A stretch of 64,000 nt of DNA from an uncultured Legionellales bacterium (GTDB taxonomy: Bacteria; Pseudomonadota; Gammaproteobacteria; UBA1113): the NCBI GenBank assembly GCA_945957175.1, contig CAMFJL010000009.1:22260-86259 (forward strand), given 5' to 3'. Made by a program: the position numbers and the translations under genes. Shown here piece by piece: positions 17,155 through 28,087 of this stretch (the first letter of the stretch is position 1; each line of letters opens with the position of its first letter). Below the pieces are notes generated by a model, which saw only the letters and a list, made by a program, of their open reading frames with translations, did no database searches and had not been told where the DNA came from.

Positions 17155-17517
17155 ATACCTATTTTGTCATCGCTACGCGATGGGGGTATATTACCCCTCA
17201 TCCGGCCTTCGGCCACCTTCTCCCGCAAGGGGAGAAGGGCATAAAGCATATCAAATCTGTATTTAATATCTTTTAAAATACCGACTTATCGCTACGCGAT
17301 GAGTATATTACCCCTCATCCGGCCCTCAGCCACCTTCTCCCGCAAGGGGAGAAGGGCATAAGGCATATCAAATCTGTATTTAATATCTTTTAAAATACCG
17401 ACTTATCGCTACGCGATGAGTATATTACCCCTCATCCGGCCCTCAGCCACCTCCTCCCGCAAGGGGAGAAGGGCATAACCGGCCCTCGGCTATCTTCTCC
17501 CAGGGGAGAAAGACATA
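17155..17517. repeat. tandem array of REP-type elements (3 copies plus a fragment)
   Basis: Units begin with CGCTACGCGATG at 17171, 17290 and 17407 (periods 119 and 117 bases). Each holds TATATTACCCCTCATCCGGC, then GGCCACCTTCTCCCGCAAGG, then GGAGAAGGGCATA, and between units a constant spacer with AAATCTGTATTTAATATC. A fourth, broken unit runs to the stop of the lipoprotein gene. This fills the gap upstream of can; no gene is seen in it. Confidence 0.85.
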
Positions 17518-18120
17518 CTAAGGTGTGCTGTTCACAACCCATGTTTGCAATTGTTGTAACACAGATGTCAGTGCTTGATTCGCAGCAACGACACCGGCTT
17601 GAGGATTATTAGCGCTGGCCGTTTGGGTTACCGTAAAGTTCTTGCTATGCAAAATTTGATTGCTCTGCGCATTCACCAGTACCGCATGCAAACTGAAAAC
17701 AACCTGACTAGTATTACCGTTAAATTGCTGTACCAAGGTTAACAAATCCGTATCCAAGCGATAATCTGCAGAACCACCATATGGCGGATTCGCAACAGCC
17801 TTAAAATGACCGCTGCTGATCATAGCATTTGTCACATTGGGTGTGACTAATTTAGCGGGCGCACTTGCCCAGTAGTTTTCCGCAAAGGTATGAATTTGAT
17901 AGGGCTGTTCTTGCTCTGTATAGGCTATTTTATTACCTTTGTAGGGTGATTCTGCTGAGGTTGGTGTTACCAACAGCACCCGCTGAGCAGACGTCTGTGA
18001 TTGCATAGGTAACGTCGCGGATAAGTTATAGTACTGTTTAGGTGGCACAGCTACAGGCGAACACGCACTCAGCATCACGCAAAAAAAACCTAAACTGAGT
18101 ATGATATAGCGATATTTCAA
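17518..18120 (-). CDS. ABC-type transport auxiliary lipoprotein (PqiC/DUF330 family)
   Basis: 200 residues starting at TTG 18120 with AAAGGAG, spacing 6. A lipoprotein signal (LGFFCVMLSAC, lipobox LSAC) is followed by PPKQYYNLSATLPM, the characteristic beginning of the ABC_trans_aux family, and by DYRLDTDLLTLVQQF and VVFSLHAVLVN in the core. These lipoproteins work with MCE (MlaD/PqiB/YebT) transporters in moving lipids between the membranes. It begins 11 bases after the MCE gene, so the two form an operon. Confidence 0.8.
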   Translation of the reverse strand: MKYRYIILSLGFFCVMLSACSPVAVPPKQYYNLSATLPMQSQTSAQRVLLVTPTSAESPYKGNKIAYTEQEQPYQIHTFAENYWASAPAKLVTPNVTNAMISSGHFKAVANPPYGGSADYRLDTDLLTLVQQFNGNTSQVVFSLHAVLVNAQSNQILHSKNFTVTQTASANNPQAGVVAANQALTSVLQQLQTWVVNSTP

Positions 18121-18131
18121 TGTTTGCTCCT

Positions 18132-19013
18132 TTATTCGCCAGGCCCTTTGGCTGCTGGTTGCTTGCCACGCAGCAACATCGACGGATTTTGTTGTACCTC
18201 ACTTGCCAAACCACTGAGATTATCTGCTGCAGATTGCGCACTATTCAAGGTTTGTGTCATTTGTGGCAACACTTGATTATTAACATTCTGCACAAGTGCC
18301 TTTGATGCTGATAAGGTTTGTACCGCTGTTTTACTTGCCGTATCAAGCTCTGTTGCTGTTTGTGCGACAGTATTCATCACTTGTGGGAATTGTTTGGTCG
18401 CCAATGCTGTTTGTTTGAGAATCATATCGACATTGTTACTGTTTTTGCCTAATACTTTCGACATCATATCAATATTTTGAACAATATCGTTAATGGCATC
18501 GACATTTTTTTGATTTAACATATGATTAACACGTGAGGTAATCGTATTTAAGTTTCTTGTTAAGCTATCAACCGCGGTATCTAAACGCATAAATAATGAA
18601 GGCGCACTTGGGATCTCCGGATATTTTTCACCGTCTTGAATCTTAATTAAATGTAATCTGGCATTTCCGCCGCGAAGATTGATAAATGAAATCCCTGTAA
18701 GACCTTGTGTTTGTAGTTGTGCATGTGTTCCCTGATAAATCGGAACATCGTCCTCTACAGCTAATAATAGGGCTACATTTTGAGGATTTTCAGGTGCAAG
18801 CTTAATGGTTGCCACATAACCAACATCCACACCGTTATATTTCACGGGTGCTTTGATGCTAAGACCCGATACCGATTCTTTCATGTACACTTCATACAGT
18901 TTATAGCTTTGGCTATTAAAACCGACAGACAGCCACAATAGACCTATAATTAACAGGCTTGTAAAAACTAATACAAAAATACCTATTTTGAGGTAATGCG
19001 TATTTGTTTCCAT
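18132..19013 (-). CDS. MlaD/MCE-domain lipid transport protein
   Basis: 293 residues: N-terminal anchor (about 9-29, IGIFVLVFTSLLIIGLLWLS), an MCE domain (about 40-120, with GLSIKAPVKYNGVDVGYV and QGLTGISFINLRGG), then a long helical region with repeated N/Q/T heptads (130-270), as in MCE proteins that form a hexameric channel. It is paired with the auxiliary lipoprotein downstream. The usual MlaE permease and MlaF ATPase genes are not adjacent: upstream are a Cys-rich exported protein and pckA. Confidence 0.85.
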   Translation of the reverse strand: METNTHYLKIGIFVLVFTSLLIIGLLWLSVGFNSQSYKLYEVYMKESVSGLSIKAPVKYNGVDVGYVATIKLAPENPQNVALLLAVEDDVPIYQGTHAQLQTQGLTGISFINLRGGNARLHLIKIQDGEKYPEIPSAPSLFMRLDTAVDSLTRNLNTITSRVNHMLNQKNVDAINDIVQNIDMMSKVLGKNSNNVDMILKQTALATKQFPQVMNTVAQTATELDTASKTAVQTLSASKALVQNVNNQVLPQMTQTLNSAQSAADNLSGLASEVQQNPSMLLRGKQPAAKGPGE

Positions 19014-19045
19014 AAATACATCAACAACCTATTTATCTAAAGGTT

Positions 19046-19369
19046 TTAATAGGGTGGATTATCCTGTGTCACAATATACTGACACGAACAAGCCTGTGCA
19101 ACGGTACCATCTTCGCAAATAATGCGGCCTTTAGCACCACCAGAGCATCCAAGAGCTCCACCATGGCAGCTACAACAACCACAATAATTTGCATCTGCAA
19201 GCGTTAGAAAATTGCTCCCTGCCGCACAATTGACTGGCTGAGGGCAAATACCGGTTAAACCATCTAAGGTCCAAGGTTCTGCCATGAGTACACTAGGTAA
19301 TAATAGCATGCCTAGTATGCCCATGCGAAAAGCCCGTCTTATTTTGAATGACAACATAGTATTTATCAT
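19046..19369 (-). CDS. small Cys-rich exported protein
   Basis: 107 residues with a signal-like hydrophobic stretch (FRMGILGMLLLPSVLMA, cleavage likely after LMA) and a mature part of about 73 residues with ten cysteines, several in NYCGCCSCHGG. The number is even and the protein is exported, so disulfides or metal binding are plausible. It starts 3 bases after the pckA stop and is probably cotranscribed with it. ATG codons at 19369 and 19357 are both possible. No family is recognised. Confidence 0.55.
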   Translation of the reverse strand: MINTMLSFKIRRAFRMGILGMLLLPSVLMAEPWTLDGLTGICPQPVNCAAGSNFLTLADANYCGCCSCHGGALGCSGGAKGRIICEDGTVAQACSCQYIVTQDNPPY

Positions 19370-19372
19370 CCT

Positions 19373-20911
19373 TTATTTGTGAGGTCCTGCACGTCGAATA
19401 GATTCATTGACATTAAACTTGGTGAAATTCTCTGCAAAACTTTGCATGAGCTCTTCAAGTTTTTGCTGATACGCTTGCTTATTTTCCCAAGTTAATGAGG
19501 GATCTAACAACGTTGCATCAACATGCGGTAGCGCCTCTGGGATACTTAAATTAAAGCCTGGCAAGGTTTTAAAGCTTGCTTGTGCAATGTCGCCATTAAG
19601 AATGGCACTAATGACCGCTCTTGTCGTTGGAATACTAAAACGAGAGCCACCGTGGCCATAAGCACCACCGGTCCAACCTGTATTGACTAAATAAACGTTA
19701 GCGCCACTGGATTGCAAATGTTGCATCAGCAATTCTGCATAAACCGCCGGTGGTCTTGGAAAGAATGGGGCGCCAAAACAAGTACTAAATGTTTGTTTAA
19801 TGGCCTCCGTTTGTCCCACTTCCGTGCTTCCCACCAATGCGGTGTAACCACTCAGAAAGTGATATGCCGCTTGTTCAGGCGTTAATTGTGCAACCGGTGG
19901 TAATACACCGTAAAGATCACACGTAAGGAAAATAACAGCTTTAGGTTGACCCGCCATGTTTTCTGGCAACCGCGCACTAATATGCTCGAGTGGATAGGCT
20001 GCCCGGGTATTTTGGGTAAAATGGGTATCGTGGTAATCTGGCGTACCGCTATCATCGAGTACGACATTTTCCATGACCGCACCGTAGCGAATTGCATCCC
20101 AAATCATAGGTTCTTTGCTTTGTGAAAGATCAATGCATTTCGCATAGCATCCACCCTCAAAATTAAAAATACCTTGTTGACTCCAACCATGCTCATCATC
20201 ACCGACCAATAAACGATTGGGATCCGCAGATAAGGTTGTTTTACCAGTACCCGATAAACCAAAAAATAAAGCGCTATCACCATTTTTACCTACATTTGCG
20301 GCGCAATGCATAGGTAAAACCCCTTGAGGAGGTAATATGTAGTTAAGCACAGTAAACATCGCTTTCTTCATTTCGCCAGCATAAAACGTACCACAAATCA
20401 GTATGCGTTTTTGTGTGAAATTTAAAATAATCGCAGCATCACTGTTAACGCCATCACGCGCAGGATCAGTTTTTAAATTGGGTAAGCACAAAAGCTCCCA
20501 ATCCCATCTCGCATCTTGATTATCACGAATAAAGAGTTGTTTTGTGAATAAATTATGCCAAGCAAGCTCTGTTGTCACTTTGACATAAATAGCATACCTT
20601 GGATCAGCCCCTACACGAAAATAACCCACATACGTCGTTATGTCATCTGCGTAACGTTTAGCACGCTGCCATAAAGTTTCAAACGTTTGTGGCGAAATGG
20701 GTTGATTGACTTGACCCCAGGCAACCTCGTGCTGCGTCTGTTCATCTTGAACAATAAATCGGTCTTTGGGTGAACGTCCCGTGCGCGCACCCGTATAAAC
20801 GGTTAGCGCTTGATTACTGGCAAGACGCCCTTCTTGATTGGCAAGCGCCGCAGCGATAAGTTCTTCGACTGATAAATCAACTTGAGTCTTTTTAGCAACT
20901 TCACTTAACAT
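19373..20911 (-). CDS. pckA: phosphoenolpyruvate carboxykinase (ATP)
   Basis: Converts oxaloacetate and ATP to phosphoenolpyruvate, the entry step of gluconeogenesis, consistent with growth on amino acids. Signatures: [13 protein letters not shown] (substrate loop), the kinase-1 loop [16 protein letters not shown], the kinase-2 DDEHGW motif and [18 protein letters not shown] 20911 has GGAG 8 bases upstream and gives 512 residues, slightly shorter than E. coli Pck (540). The frame is open to 21016 but the extension has no family likeness. Confidence 0.96.
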   Translation of the reverse strand: MLSEVAKKTQVDLSVEELIAAALANQEGRLASNQALTVYTGARTGRSPKDRFIVQDEQTQHEVAWGQVNQPISPQTFETLWQRAKRYADDITTYVGYFRVGADPRYAIYVKVTTELAWHNLFTKQLFIRDNQDARWDWELLCLPNLKTDPARDGVNSDAAIILNFTQKRILICGTFYAGEMKKAMFTVLNYILPPQGVLPMHCAANVGKNGDSALFFGLSGTGKTTLSADPNRLLVGDDEHGWSQQGIFNFEGGCYAKCIDLSQSKEPMIWDAIRYGAVMENVVLDDSGTPDYHDTHFTQNTRAAYPLEHISARLPENMAGQPKAVIFLTCDLYGVLPPVAQLTPEQAAYHFLSGYTALVGSTEVGQTEAIKQTFSTCFGAPFFPRPPAVYAELLMQHLQSSGANVYLVNTGWTGGAYGHGGSRFSIPTTRAVISAILNGDIAQASFKTLPGFNLSIPEALPHVDATLLDPSLTWENKQAYQQKLEELMQSFAENFTKFNVNESIRRAGPHK

Positions 20912-21039
20912 AAGAAACTCCACTGATAATTTGGGGCTATTATGGCAGAAGAGCCGTTCACTGTCACCTTTGATGTATACACTAAAGTTTCTTAGCTTAG
21001 CTTTACTCACAGTCATTCAAAAGATGGCCGTCTACTGTC

Positions 21040-21120
21040 TATCGTCCCGGCTATAGCACCGCTATCCCGTCCTATGTGAGAGAAGGTGGCCGATGGTCAG
21101 ATGGGGGATAGTAAAGCTGC
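21040..21120. repeat. degenerate inverted REP-type element
   Basis: GAGAGAAGGTGGCCGATGG, TCAGATGGGGGATAGTA and a later TATCGCGATGGC are a worn copy of the 17-kb element in reverse. It lies between hslO and pckA, which run in the same direction. Confidence 0.45.
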
Positions 21121-21141
21121 CATATCGCGATGGCAAAATTT

Positions 21142-21975
21142 CTATGTGTTATCAAAAAGTTTATCAATTTGATTCTTACGATAAAGAAACTGTTTATTAC
21201 AAAAATCGCAATGTATTTCGACATAGGGATGATCTTTTAAAATATCCAGAAGTTCTTCTTTGCCTAAATTTATTAATATACCTTCAATTTTTTCTTCAGA
21301 GCAACTGCATTTAAATTGGATAGATTCACTCGGTAAGAGTCTAATATCATGTTCATGAAAAACCTTAGCTAATAGCGTTTCAAGATCCCAACTAAGTAAT
21401 TCTTCATCCGATAAAGTATTAGCAAGTATCGTCAATTCCTCAAAAATCTCTACATCTTGATATTGATTACCTGGCATGCGTTGCAATAATAAGCCTACTG
21501 TTTCTGTTTTAGTACTCGCAAGATAGAGTTTTGTTGGAATTTGTTCAGATTGATCAAAATAACGTTCCAGCGCCGTATTCATTGAATCATCGTCAAAAGT
21601 CACAAGACCCTGAAATTTTTCATCACTATGATCGGGTGCTAAAGTAATTGCTAAATGCCCTTTACCAAGCAGTGGTGTGTCTTCTGGACTATCGTTATCT
21701 AATCTTGCCAACGCACGAATATGATATTGCTCGTTGGATTGCGCTAAAATCAATGGTGCTTTTCCATCGGTTTGTAATTGAAAAATAACTTTGCCTGCTA
21801 ATTTAATAGACGATACTAACAAACAGCTACAAGCCATCGCTTTAGCTAGCAGTTGATTGACCATATCTGGATAATCATGATGTTCTAACGCGTCACTGAC
21901 GCTTTTTGATAATCGAATCCACGCACCCCGCGTTGCGGTATGCTCAAACATAAATCGTTGAATCACATCATTCAT
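21142..21975 (-). CDS. hslO: redox-regulated chaperone Hsp33
   Basis: Hsp33 is a holdase switched on by oxidation. The 277-residue protein shows the typical start (NDVIQRFMFEHTATRGAWIRL), the substrate-binding core, and the zinc-binding redox switch at the C-terminus: C-S-C (FKCSCSEE) and C-D-F-C (IHCDFCNKQF), all four cysteines intact. It is on the same strand as and upstream of pckA. Confidence 0.95.
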   Translation of the reverse strand: MNDVIQRFMFEHTATRGAWIRLSKSVSDALEHHDYPDMVNQLLAKAMACSCLLVSSIKLAGKVIFQLQTDGKAPLILAQSNEQYHIRALARLDNDSPEDTPLLGKGHLAITLAPDHSDEKFQGLVTFDDDSMNTALERYFDQSEQIPTKLYLASTKTETVGLLLQRMPGNQYQDVEIFEELTILANTLSDEELLSWDLETLLAKVFHEHDIRLLPSESIQFKCSCSEEKIEGILINLGKEELLDILKDHPYVEIHCDFCNKQFLYRKNQIDKLFDNT

Positions 21976-22014
21976 TATTCTATCCTAATCATACTCATCT
22001 CTTTCAAAATGCAT

Positions 22015-22040
22015 GCTTTGTCATCGCTACGCAATGGGAG
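22015..22040. repeat. REP fragment (CATCGCTACGCAATGGG)
   Basis: Matches only the first part of the 17-kb repeat (TTTGTCATCGCTACGCGATGGG), in the gap between groEL and hslO. Confidence 0.45.
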
Positions 22041-22101
22041 CAGCATAGATGATTCAAAATAAAAAACCTACGTTTTGAAAGACAAAAGGTGTATCTCTTA
22101 T

Positions 22102-22130
22102 AAAAAGAAAACCCTGCATTTGCAGGGTTT
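22102..22130 (-). terminator. rho-independent terminator of groESL
   Basis: ACCCTGC-ATTT-GCAGGGT (22111-22128), followed on the minus strand by TTTCTTTTTATA. It lies 26 bases past the groEL stop. Confidence 0.85.
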
Positions 22131-22156
22131 TCAATGGACTTGAATGAAGCAAAAGC

Positions 22157-23809
<1,653 letters not shown>

Positions 23810-23812
23810 TTA

Positions 23813-24103
23813 TTAACCTTGAACAATACCAAGAATATCATCTTCACGCATGACAACGACTTGTTTACCTGCGATCTCAACCTCTGTGCCCGCATACTTA
23901 CCAAATAATACTTTGTCACCTACTTTCACAACAGGCTCAAGCACGCTACCATTGTCTAATACTTTACCAGAACCAACTGCCATCACTGTACCAAATACCG
24001 GTTTTTCAGTTGACGTTGCTGGGATCAAAATACCACCAGCTGTTTTATCTTCAACCAAACGTTCAACAACGATGCGATCGCGCAATGGAATAACTTTACT
24101 CAT
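23813..24103 (-). CDS. groES: 10-kDa co-chaperonin GroES
   Basis: 96 residues. It starts [14 protein letters not shown] and has the mobile loop ([18 protein letters not shown]) and the [12 protein letters not shown] region typical of GroES. RBS AGGAG. First gene of the groESL operon, driven by the heat-shock promoter at 24199-24226. Confidence 0.98.
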   Translation of the reverse strand: MSKVIPLRDRIVVERLVEDKTAGGILIPATSTEKPVFGTVMAVGSGKVLDNGSVLEPVVKVGDKVLFGKYAGTEVEIAGKQVVVMREDDILGIVQG

Positions 24104-24198
24104 AACAAGGACTCCTATAAATCATATATCTAGGTCATGGTTAGGCTGTTCGATACACTTGAAAGGCAAAGTGTACGAGCCTAACTCAGTATTTATCT

Positions 24199-24226
24199 AG
24201 ATGGGGGGCACTTATCTTTTTTCAAG
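24199..24226 (-). promoter_or_regulatory. sigma-32 (RpoH) heat-shock promoter of groESL
   Basis: On the minus strand CTTGAA (24226-24221), 14 bases, CCCCATCT (24206-24199). This matches the E. coli RpoH consensus CTTGAA N11-16 CCCCATNT. The distance to the groES ATG is about 95 bases. Confidence 0.85.
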
Positions 24227-24269
24227 CCTTAGGGCCATTTATTTTTCATCGTCGTTTCTACCATCCTTA

Positions 24270-24525
24270 AAGACAACCCGGCTATATAAATATAAAGTTA
24301 AATATATAAATACATAGTTATTATTAGGGAAAGCCTGAATTGTGAATATACTTAAATTATTATTTTTTATCAATAAGTTATCTCAAAAAAATGGGAGGAT
24401 AACTCTACGGATAGGTCTGTGGATAAGTCATGCGTGATATGTGGGTAAGTGTGAGCTTAAGCTTAATGCACGTGTTCCACACAGATTATCCTTAGACTAA
24501 TCCCCAAAGTTATCCACAAGACTCA
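24270..24525. other. candidate replication origin (AT-rich stretch plus DnaA boxes)
   Basis: 24270-24400 is strongly AT-rich (TATATAAATATAAAG, TTATTATTTTTTATC). Beside it are two perfect DnaA boxes, TGTGGATAA at 24418-24426 and TTATCCACA at 24510-24518 (just inside the 3' end of the transporter gene), one single-mismatch box TGTGGGTAA at 24440-24448, and weaker ones (TTATCCTTA 24487, TTATCTCAA 24369). The region is 2.1 kb from dnaA, where gene direction switches. This is the content of the gap between groES and the transporter. Confidence 0.5.
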
Positions 24526-25993
24526 GCCTAGCTGTTGGGTTTTCTGATATAGTACGAGCGTTTCTTTTTTTGTTTAAATAATGGACGATAACGTATGTGG
24601 CTACACAAGAGAATAGCAAGCAAATGGCAGATAATAGAAACACATTACGATAGATGATAGCTGCTGTTAGTAAACTATCTGTAGGCAATACGCGGCCTAT
24701 GATAGAAAAGACACCTGTTAAATAGAAACCTACGGCATAGCCTACTAAGTAAAAACCAACCATCATCGCCTCATAACCTTTTGGCGCTAATTTTGTTGTC
24801 ATTGATAGCACGATAGGTGCAATACAAAGTTCAGCAAGCGGAAACAAAGCATACGCCGCAATAACATATAATACTGAAGGTTTAACAGATGTCATAATAT
24901 ATTGTTCGGCAGCTATGGTAAAGATAAGAAAACCCATGCCTAAAATACCTAGACCTAAGGCTATTTTTTTAAAAGAAAGCAAGGTGTAATTTTTTTCTTT
25001 AAGGTAACTTAAAGCGTACATCATAATACCACCAAGTAGTATCATGAATAATGGATCAAGTGCATAAAAAGTACTAGGTGGTATTGTCATACCTAATAAA
25101 CTTCGGTTGACAATACGCTCAATAAATAAATTAAGTGTTGTACCACCTTCACCTAAGAACATACCAAATAAGATGAATAGAATAGTTGAGCTAACAATAG
25201 CAAGTAAATCAAATTTCTGAGATTTGTTTGATTTTCGATAAAGATAAACAATAAAACCAATAGCAAGTAAAGACATCAATGTCATAATAAAATAGCTTGA
25301 TTTTTTTTCCATAAGAAATGCAGCTAATATTATAGATACTGAAATAGTAAGTATAATACCCATGATATGCAATAAATTCATAGATTGTAGTTTTGTAAGA
25401 TAAATCGTAATATTTTTTTTCATTATAATTAAATAAATGAGACCAATAAGCATAACAAGTGAGCATAAAGCAAATGCGTAAACATAACTTATATGAGTTG
25501 CTATATAGCTACATATGACGATGGCGAAAAGACCACCTAAGTTTTTAGATATATAATAAATAGTAAATGCATTATCTCTTTTTTCTTCATGAGAGTGATA
25601 TATTTTACTTACAAGTGTATTGAATGAAGGTGTAAAAAAACCACTGCCTACAGCAAAAAATGAAAGTCCTAAATAAAATAAATTTTCATGTGATGATGTA
25701 ATCATAAAATTACCTATAATCATGATGATAAAACCAATATAAATAGAATATTTAAAACCTAGAAATTTATCTGCAATAGGTCCACCTATAATAGGTGTTG
25801 CATAAGTGAATGCTAAAAAAGTACCATAAATAATAAATGATATACTATCTGAAATATGTAAATCATTTGTCATATAGAGTACTAATAAAGAACTAATACC
25901 AAAAAAGCCAAATAAGGCAGAGGCTTCTGTCAATAACAATGTCATAAAACCTTGAGGCTGATTTTTTAAATAATAGATGGCTTTTGATAACAT
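24497..25993 (-). CDS. POT/PTR2-family peptide transporter
   Basis: 498 residues with about 12-14 membrane segments. The start (FMTLLLTEASALFGFFGISSLLVLYM) and ATPIIGGPIADKFLGFKYSI match the first helices of proton-dependent oligopeptide transporters, in which E-x-x-x-x-F-x-x-x-G is the H+/peptide motif; here it reads T-E-A-S-A-L-F-G-F-F-G. Fast AT-rich codon use (many Ile/Tyr) sets it apart from its neighbours. Its last codons overlap a DnaA box. It would import di/tripeptides, which suits an intracellular amino-acid user. Confidence 0.82.
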   Translation of the reverse strand: MLSKAIYYLKNQPQGFMTLLLTEASALFGFFGISSLLVLYMTNDLHISDSISFIIYGTFLAFTYATPIIGGPIADKFLGFKYSIYIGFIIMIIGNFMITSSHENLFYLGLSFFAVGSGFFTPSFNTLVSKIYHSHEEKRDNAFTIYYISKNLGGLFAIVICSYIATHISYVYAFALCSLVMLIGLIYLIIMKKNITIYLTKLQSMNLLHIMGIILTISVSIILAAFLMEKKSSYFIMTLMSLLAIGFIVYLYRKSNKSQKFDLLAIVSSTILFILFGMFLGEGGTTLNLFIERIVNRSLLGMTIPPSTFYALDPLFMILLGGIMMYALSYLKEKNYTLLSFKKIALGLGILGMGFLIFTIAAEQYIMTSVKPSVLYVIAAYALFPLAELCIAPIVLSMTTKLAPKGYEAMMVGFYLVGYAVGFYLTGVFSIIGRVLPTDSLLTAAIIYRNVFLLSAICLLFSCVATYVIVHYLNKKRNARTISENPTARLSLVDNFGD

Positions 25994-26164
25994 ATTGGTT
26001 CCTATTTTTTAAAATAAATGTTTGAAAATGTACATATGTGTAAAAATACTCTTTACAATATGTCACAACTTATTCGCAGTATTCAAATATCTGCCATTTT
26101 AAGTACTAAAACTCAGTGCTCGTAGAGTAAGCTACAAGAGCGAGGCGTTAGCAGAATAACAAGT

Positions 26165-26473
26165 TCAATTTGGCTTTAAATTCACATGTACACCTAGCGT
26201 TTGCGATAACCACTGCTTAAAATCCTCGGGAATCCTTTTAAGCTCATTTGAACCACGGGTAATTTTAGCAATACTGATACCGGTTTTTTCAGCAATAACA
26301 CGCTGAGAATCATCACCTTGCAGCAAGTTTTTTACCAGTATTAACCGTTTCGGTAGCGCTTCACTTTCTTCTGGTGTTAGTAAGAAGTGCAGTACCGCAT
26401 CAAGCTGCTTATCAACAACCGCTTGCGTCAAGAAGTGTTTCAGTAATGACCAATTTTTCGTTTTATCTTCCAT
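26165..26473 (-). CDS. trpR: TrpR-family transcriptional repressor
   Basis: 102 residues from ATG 26473 (GAGG 8 bases upstream). The family pattern is clear: LLTPEESEALPKRLILVKNLLQGD, then the helix-turn-helix DSQRVIAEKTGISIAKITRGSNELK, where TrpR proteins have QREIxxxLGxxIATITRGSNxLK. TrpR represses tryptophan biosynthesis genes when Trp is bound. No trp genes are in the window. Divergently placed from dnaA. Confidence 0.88.
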   Translation of the reverse strand: MEDKTKNWSLLKHFLTQAVVDKQLDAVLHFLLTPEESEALPKRLILVKNLLQGDDSQRVIAEKTGISIAKITRGSNELKRIPEDFKQWLSQTLGVHVNLKPN

Positions 26474-26589
26474 ACATATCCTCAATGGGAAGTTATTGTT
26501 TGTAATGTTACAATATTACGATAAGTTTTGCAAGTAGAACCCAATCGACATGTAATTTAACGTCATGAAGATCGCTGTAAACGCACTTG

Positions 26590-26599
26590 CTGTGGTATG
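26590..26599 (+). promoter_or_regulatory. possible extended -10 of the dnaA promoter
   Basis: TGG-TATGAT (26591-26599) is an extended -10 shape, 38 bases before the GTG start of dnaA. No clear -35 is seen, and no perfect DnaA box lies in this interval. Confidence 0.35.
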
Positions 26600-26636
26600 A
26601 TTGCAGGGTTAAGTACCTTTTTTGGAGTCTTTGATT

Positions 26637-28043
26637 GTGATTCGTCAGCCCGATGACAGTGTATCATCCCCAATATCGTCTGCCGCCACGACCACAGGCG
26701 ATTTGTTGACGCTATGGTCACAAACATTACTTGTGTTACAAGAAACGTTTTCGGCACAACTTTTTAATACCTGGATGCGTCCATTACAATCAGAAATACG
26801 CGGTAATAAACTCACTTTGTTGGCGCCTAATCGTTTTGTTTTAGACTGGGTCGTTGATAATTACGGTAATCGTATTGAAACCATTTTGAATGAGCTTGCA
26901 GGTAGTGCAGTTAGCCTAAGTTTTGATATTGGTTCCAAAGCAACAGTATCTACGCATACGTCTGTAGCTACACCATTACCGTCAACTACAAAATCACATA
27001 TAACGGCGGATGAAAAGCCATTTCAATCAAGCATTAACCCTAGTTTTTGTTTTGATAATTTTGTTGAAGGTAAATCAAATCAGTTAGCGCTGGCCGCAGC
27101 AAAACAAGTTGGACATGAACCTGGTGGTAGTAATAATCCTTTGCTTATCTATGGTGGAGTTGGTTTGGGTAAAACGCATTTAATGCACGCTGTTGGCAAC
27201 ATTATCTTACAACAAAATCCAAGAGCTAAAGTGGTTTATCTTCACTCTGAACGATTTGTTGCAGAAATGGTGAAGGCGTTGCAAAATAATAAAATGAATG
27301 AATTTAAGAATTTTTATCGACAATTAGACGCCTTACTTATCGATGATATTCAATTTTTTGCCGGAAAAGATAGATCACAAGAAGAGTTTTTCCATACATT
27401 TAATGCCTTATTAGAAGGTAAACAACAAATTATTTTGACTTCTGATAGATATCCTAAAGAAATTAATGGCATCGAAGAGCGACTTAAATCTCGTTTTGGA
27501 TGGGGACTTACGGTGGCAGTTGAGCCACCTGAGCTAGAAACACGCGTTGCCATTTTAATGAGTAAAGCGCAACAGGCTAAACTCGATTTATCTTACGAAG
27601 TTGCCTTCTTTATTGCTAAGCGGATTCGTTCAAATGTTAGAGAGCTTGAAGGTGCATTGAAGCGTATTATTGCAAATGTCAATTTTACGGGTTCTGATGT
27701 TACTATGGATTTTGTCAAGGATTCATTAAAAGATTTACTCACGCTACAAGATAAACTAGTAACTATTGATAATATCATTAAAACAGTTGCTGAATATTAC
27801 AAAGTAAAAGTCGCTGAAATTTTATCACAACGACGAAGTCGTTCTGTTGCAAGACCAAGACAAGTCGCTATGGCACTTGCCAAAGAACTTACTAACCATA
27901 GTTTACCTGAAATAGGTGAAGCCTTTGGCGGACGCGATCATACAACAGTATTACATGCAGTGAGAAAAATTAAAGAGCTGCAAGAAATTGACGTTGATAT
28001 TGCAGAAGATTTTAAAAATTTAATGAGAACTTTGACAACCTAG
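26637..28043 (+). CDS. dnaA: chromosomal replication initiator DnaA
   Basis: DnaA opens the origin. The protein shows domain I ([26 protein letters not shown]), a variable linker with Ser/Thr (about residues 100-135), the AAA+ domain (Walker [17 protein letters not shown], Walker B LLIDDIQF, sensor/Arg finger region [14 protein letters not shown]) and the C-terminal DNA-binding helix-turn-helix with the signature [18 protein letters not shown] 26637 has GGAG (26624-26627) with spacing 9, giving 468 residues; TTG codons at 26622, 26631 and 26703 are alternatives, so the exact start is uncertain. Confidence 0.97.
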   Translation: MIRQPDDSVSSPISSAATTTGDLLTLWSQTLLVLQETFSAQLFNTWMRPLQSEIRGNKLTLLAPNRFVLDWVVDNYGNRIETILNELAGSAVSLSFDIGSKATVSTHTSVATPLPSTTKSHITADEKPFQSSINPSFCFDNFVEGKSNQLALAAAKQVGHEPGGSNNPLLIYGGVGLGKTHLMHAVGNIILQQNPRAKVVYLHSERFVAEMVKALQNNKMNEFKNFYRQLDALLIDDIQFFAGKDRSQEEFFHTFNALLEGKQQIILTSDRYPKEINGIEERLKSRFGWGLTVAVEPPELETRVAILMSKAQQAKLDLSYEVAFFIAKRIRSNVRELEGALKRIIANVNFTGSDVTMDFVKDSLKDLLTLQDKLVTIDNIIKTVAEYYKVKVAEILSQRRSRSVARPRQVAMALAKELTNHSLPEIGEAFGGRDHTTVLHAVRKIKELQEIDVDIAEDFKNLMRTLTT

Positions 28044-28087
28044 CGGCTGTCGTCAGTAGTCATAGCAAAGTATAAATAGGTGATTTC

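Noticed and set aside
17155..17517. CRISPR-like spacing of repeats
   Set aside because: Units are about 118 bases and the spacers between palindromes are identical, not unique; no cas genes. It is a tandem REP array.
16433..19013. tRNA or other structured RNA in the gaps of this block
   Set aside because: The gaps are filled by the REP array or are too short; no cloverleaf pattern was found.
26474..26636. oriC directly upstream of dnaA
   Set aside because: No perfect DnaA box is seen here; the cluster at 24.4-24.5 kb is better, although skew data are needed.
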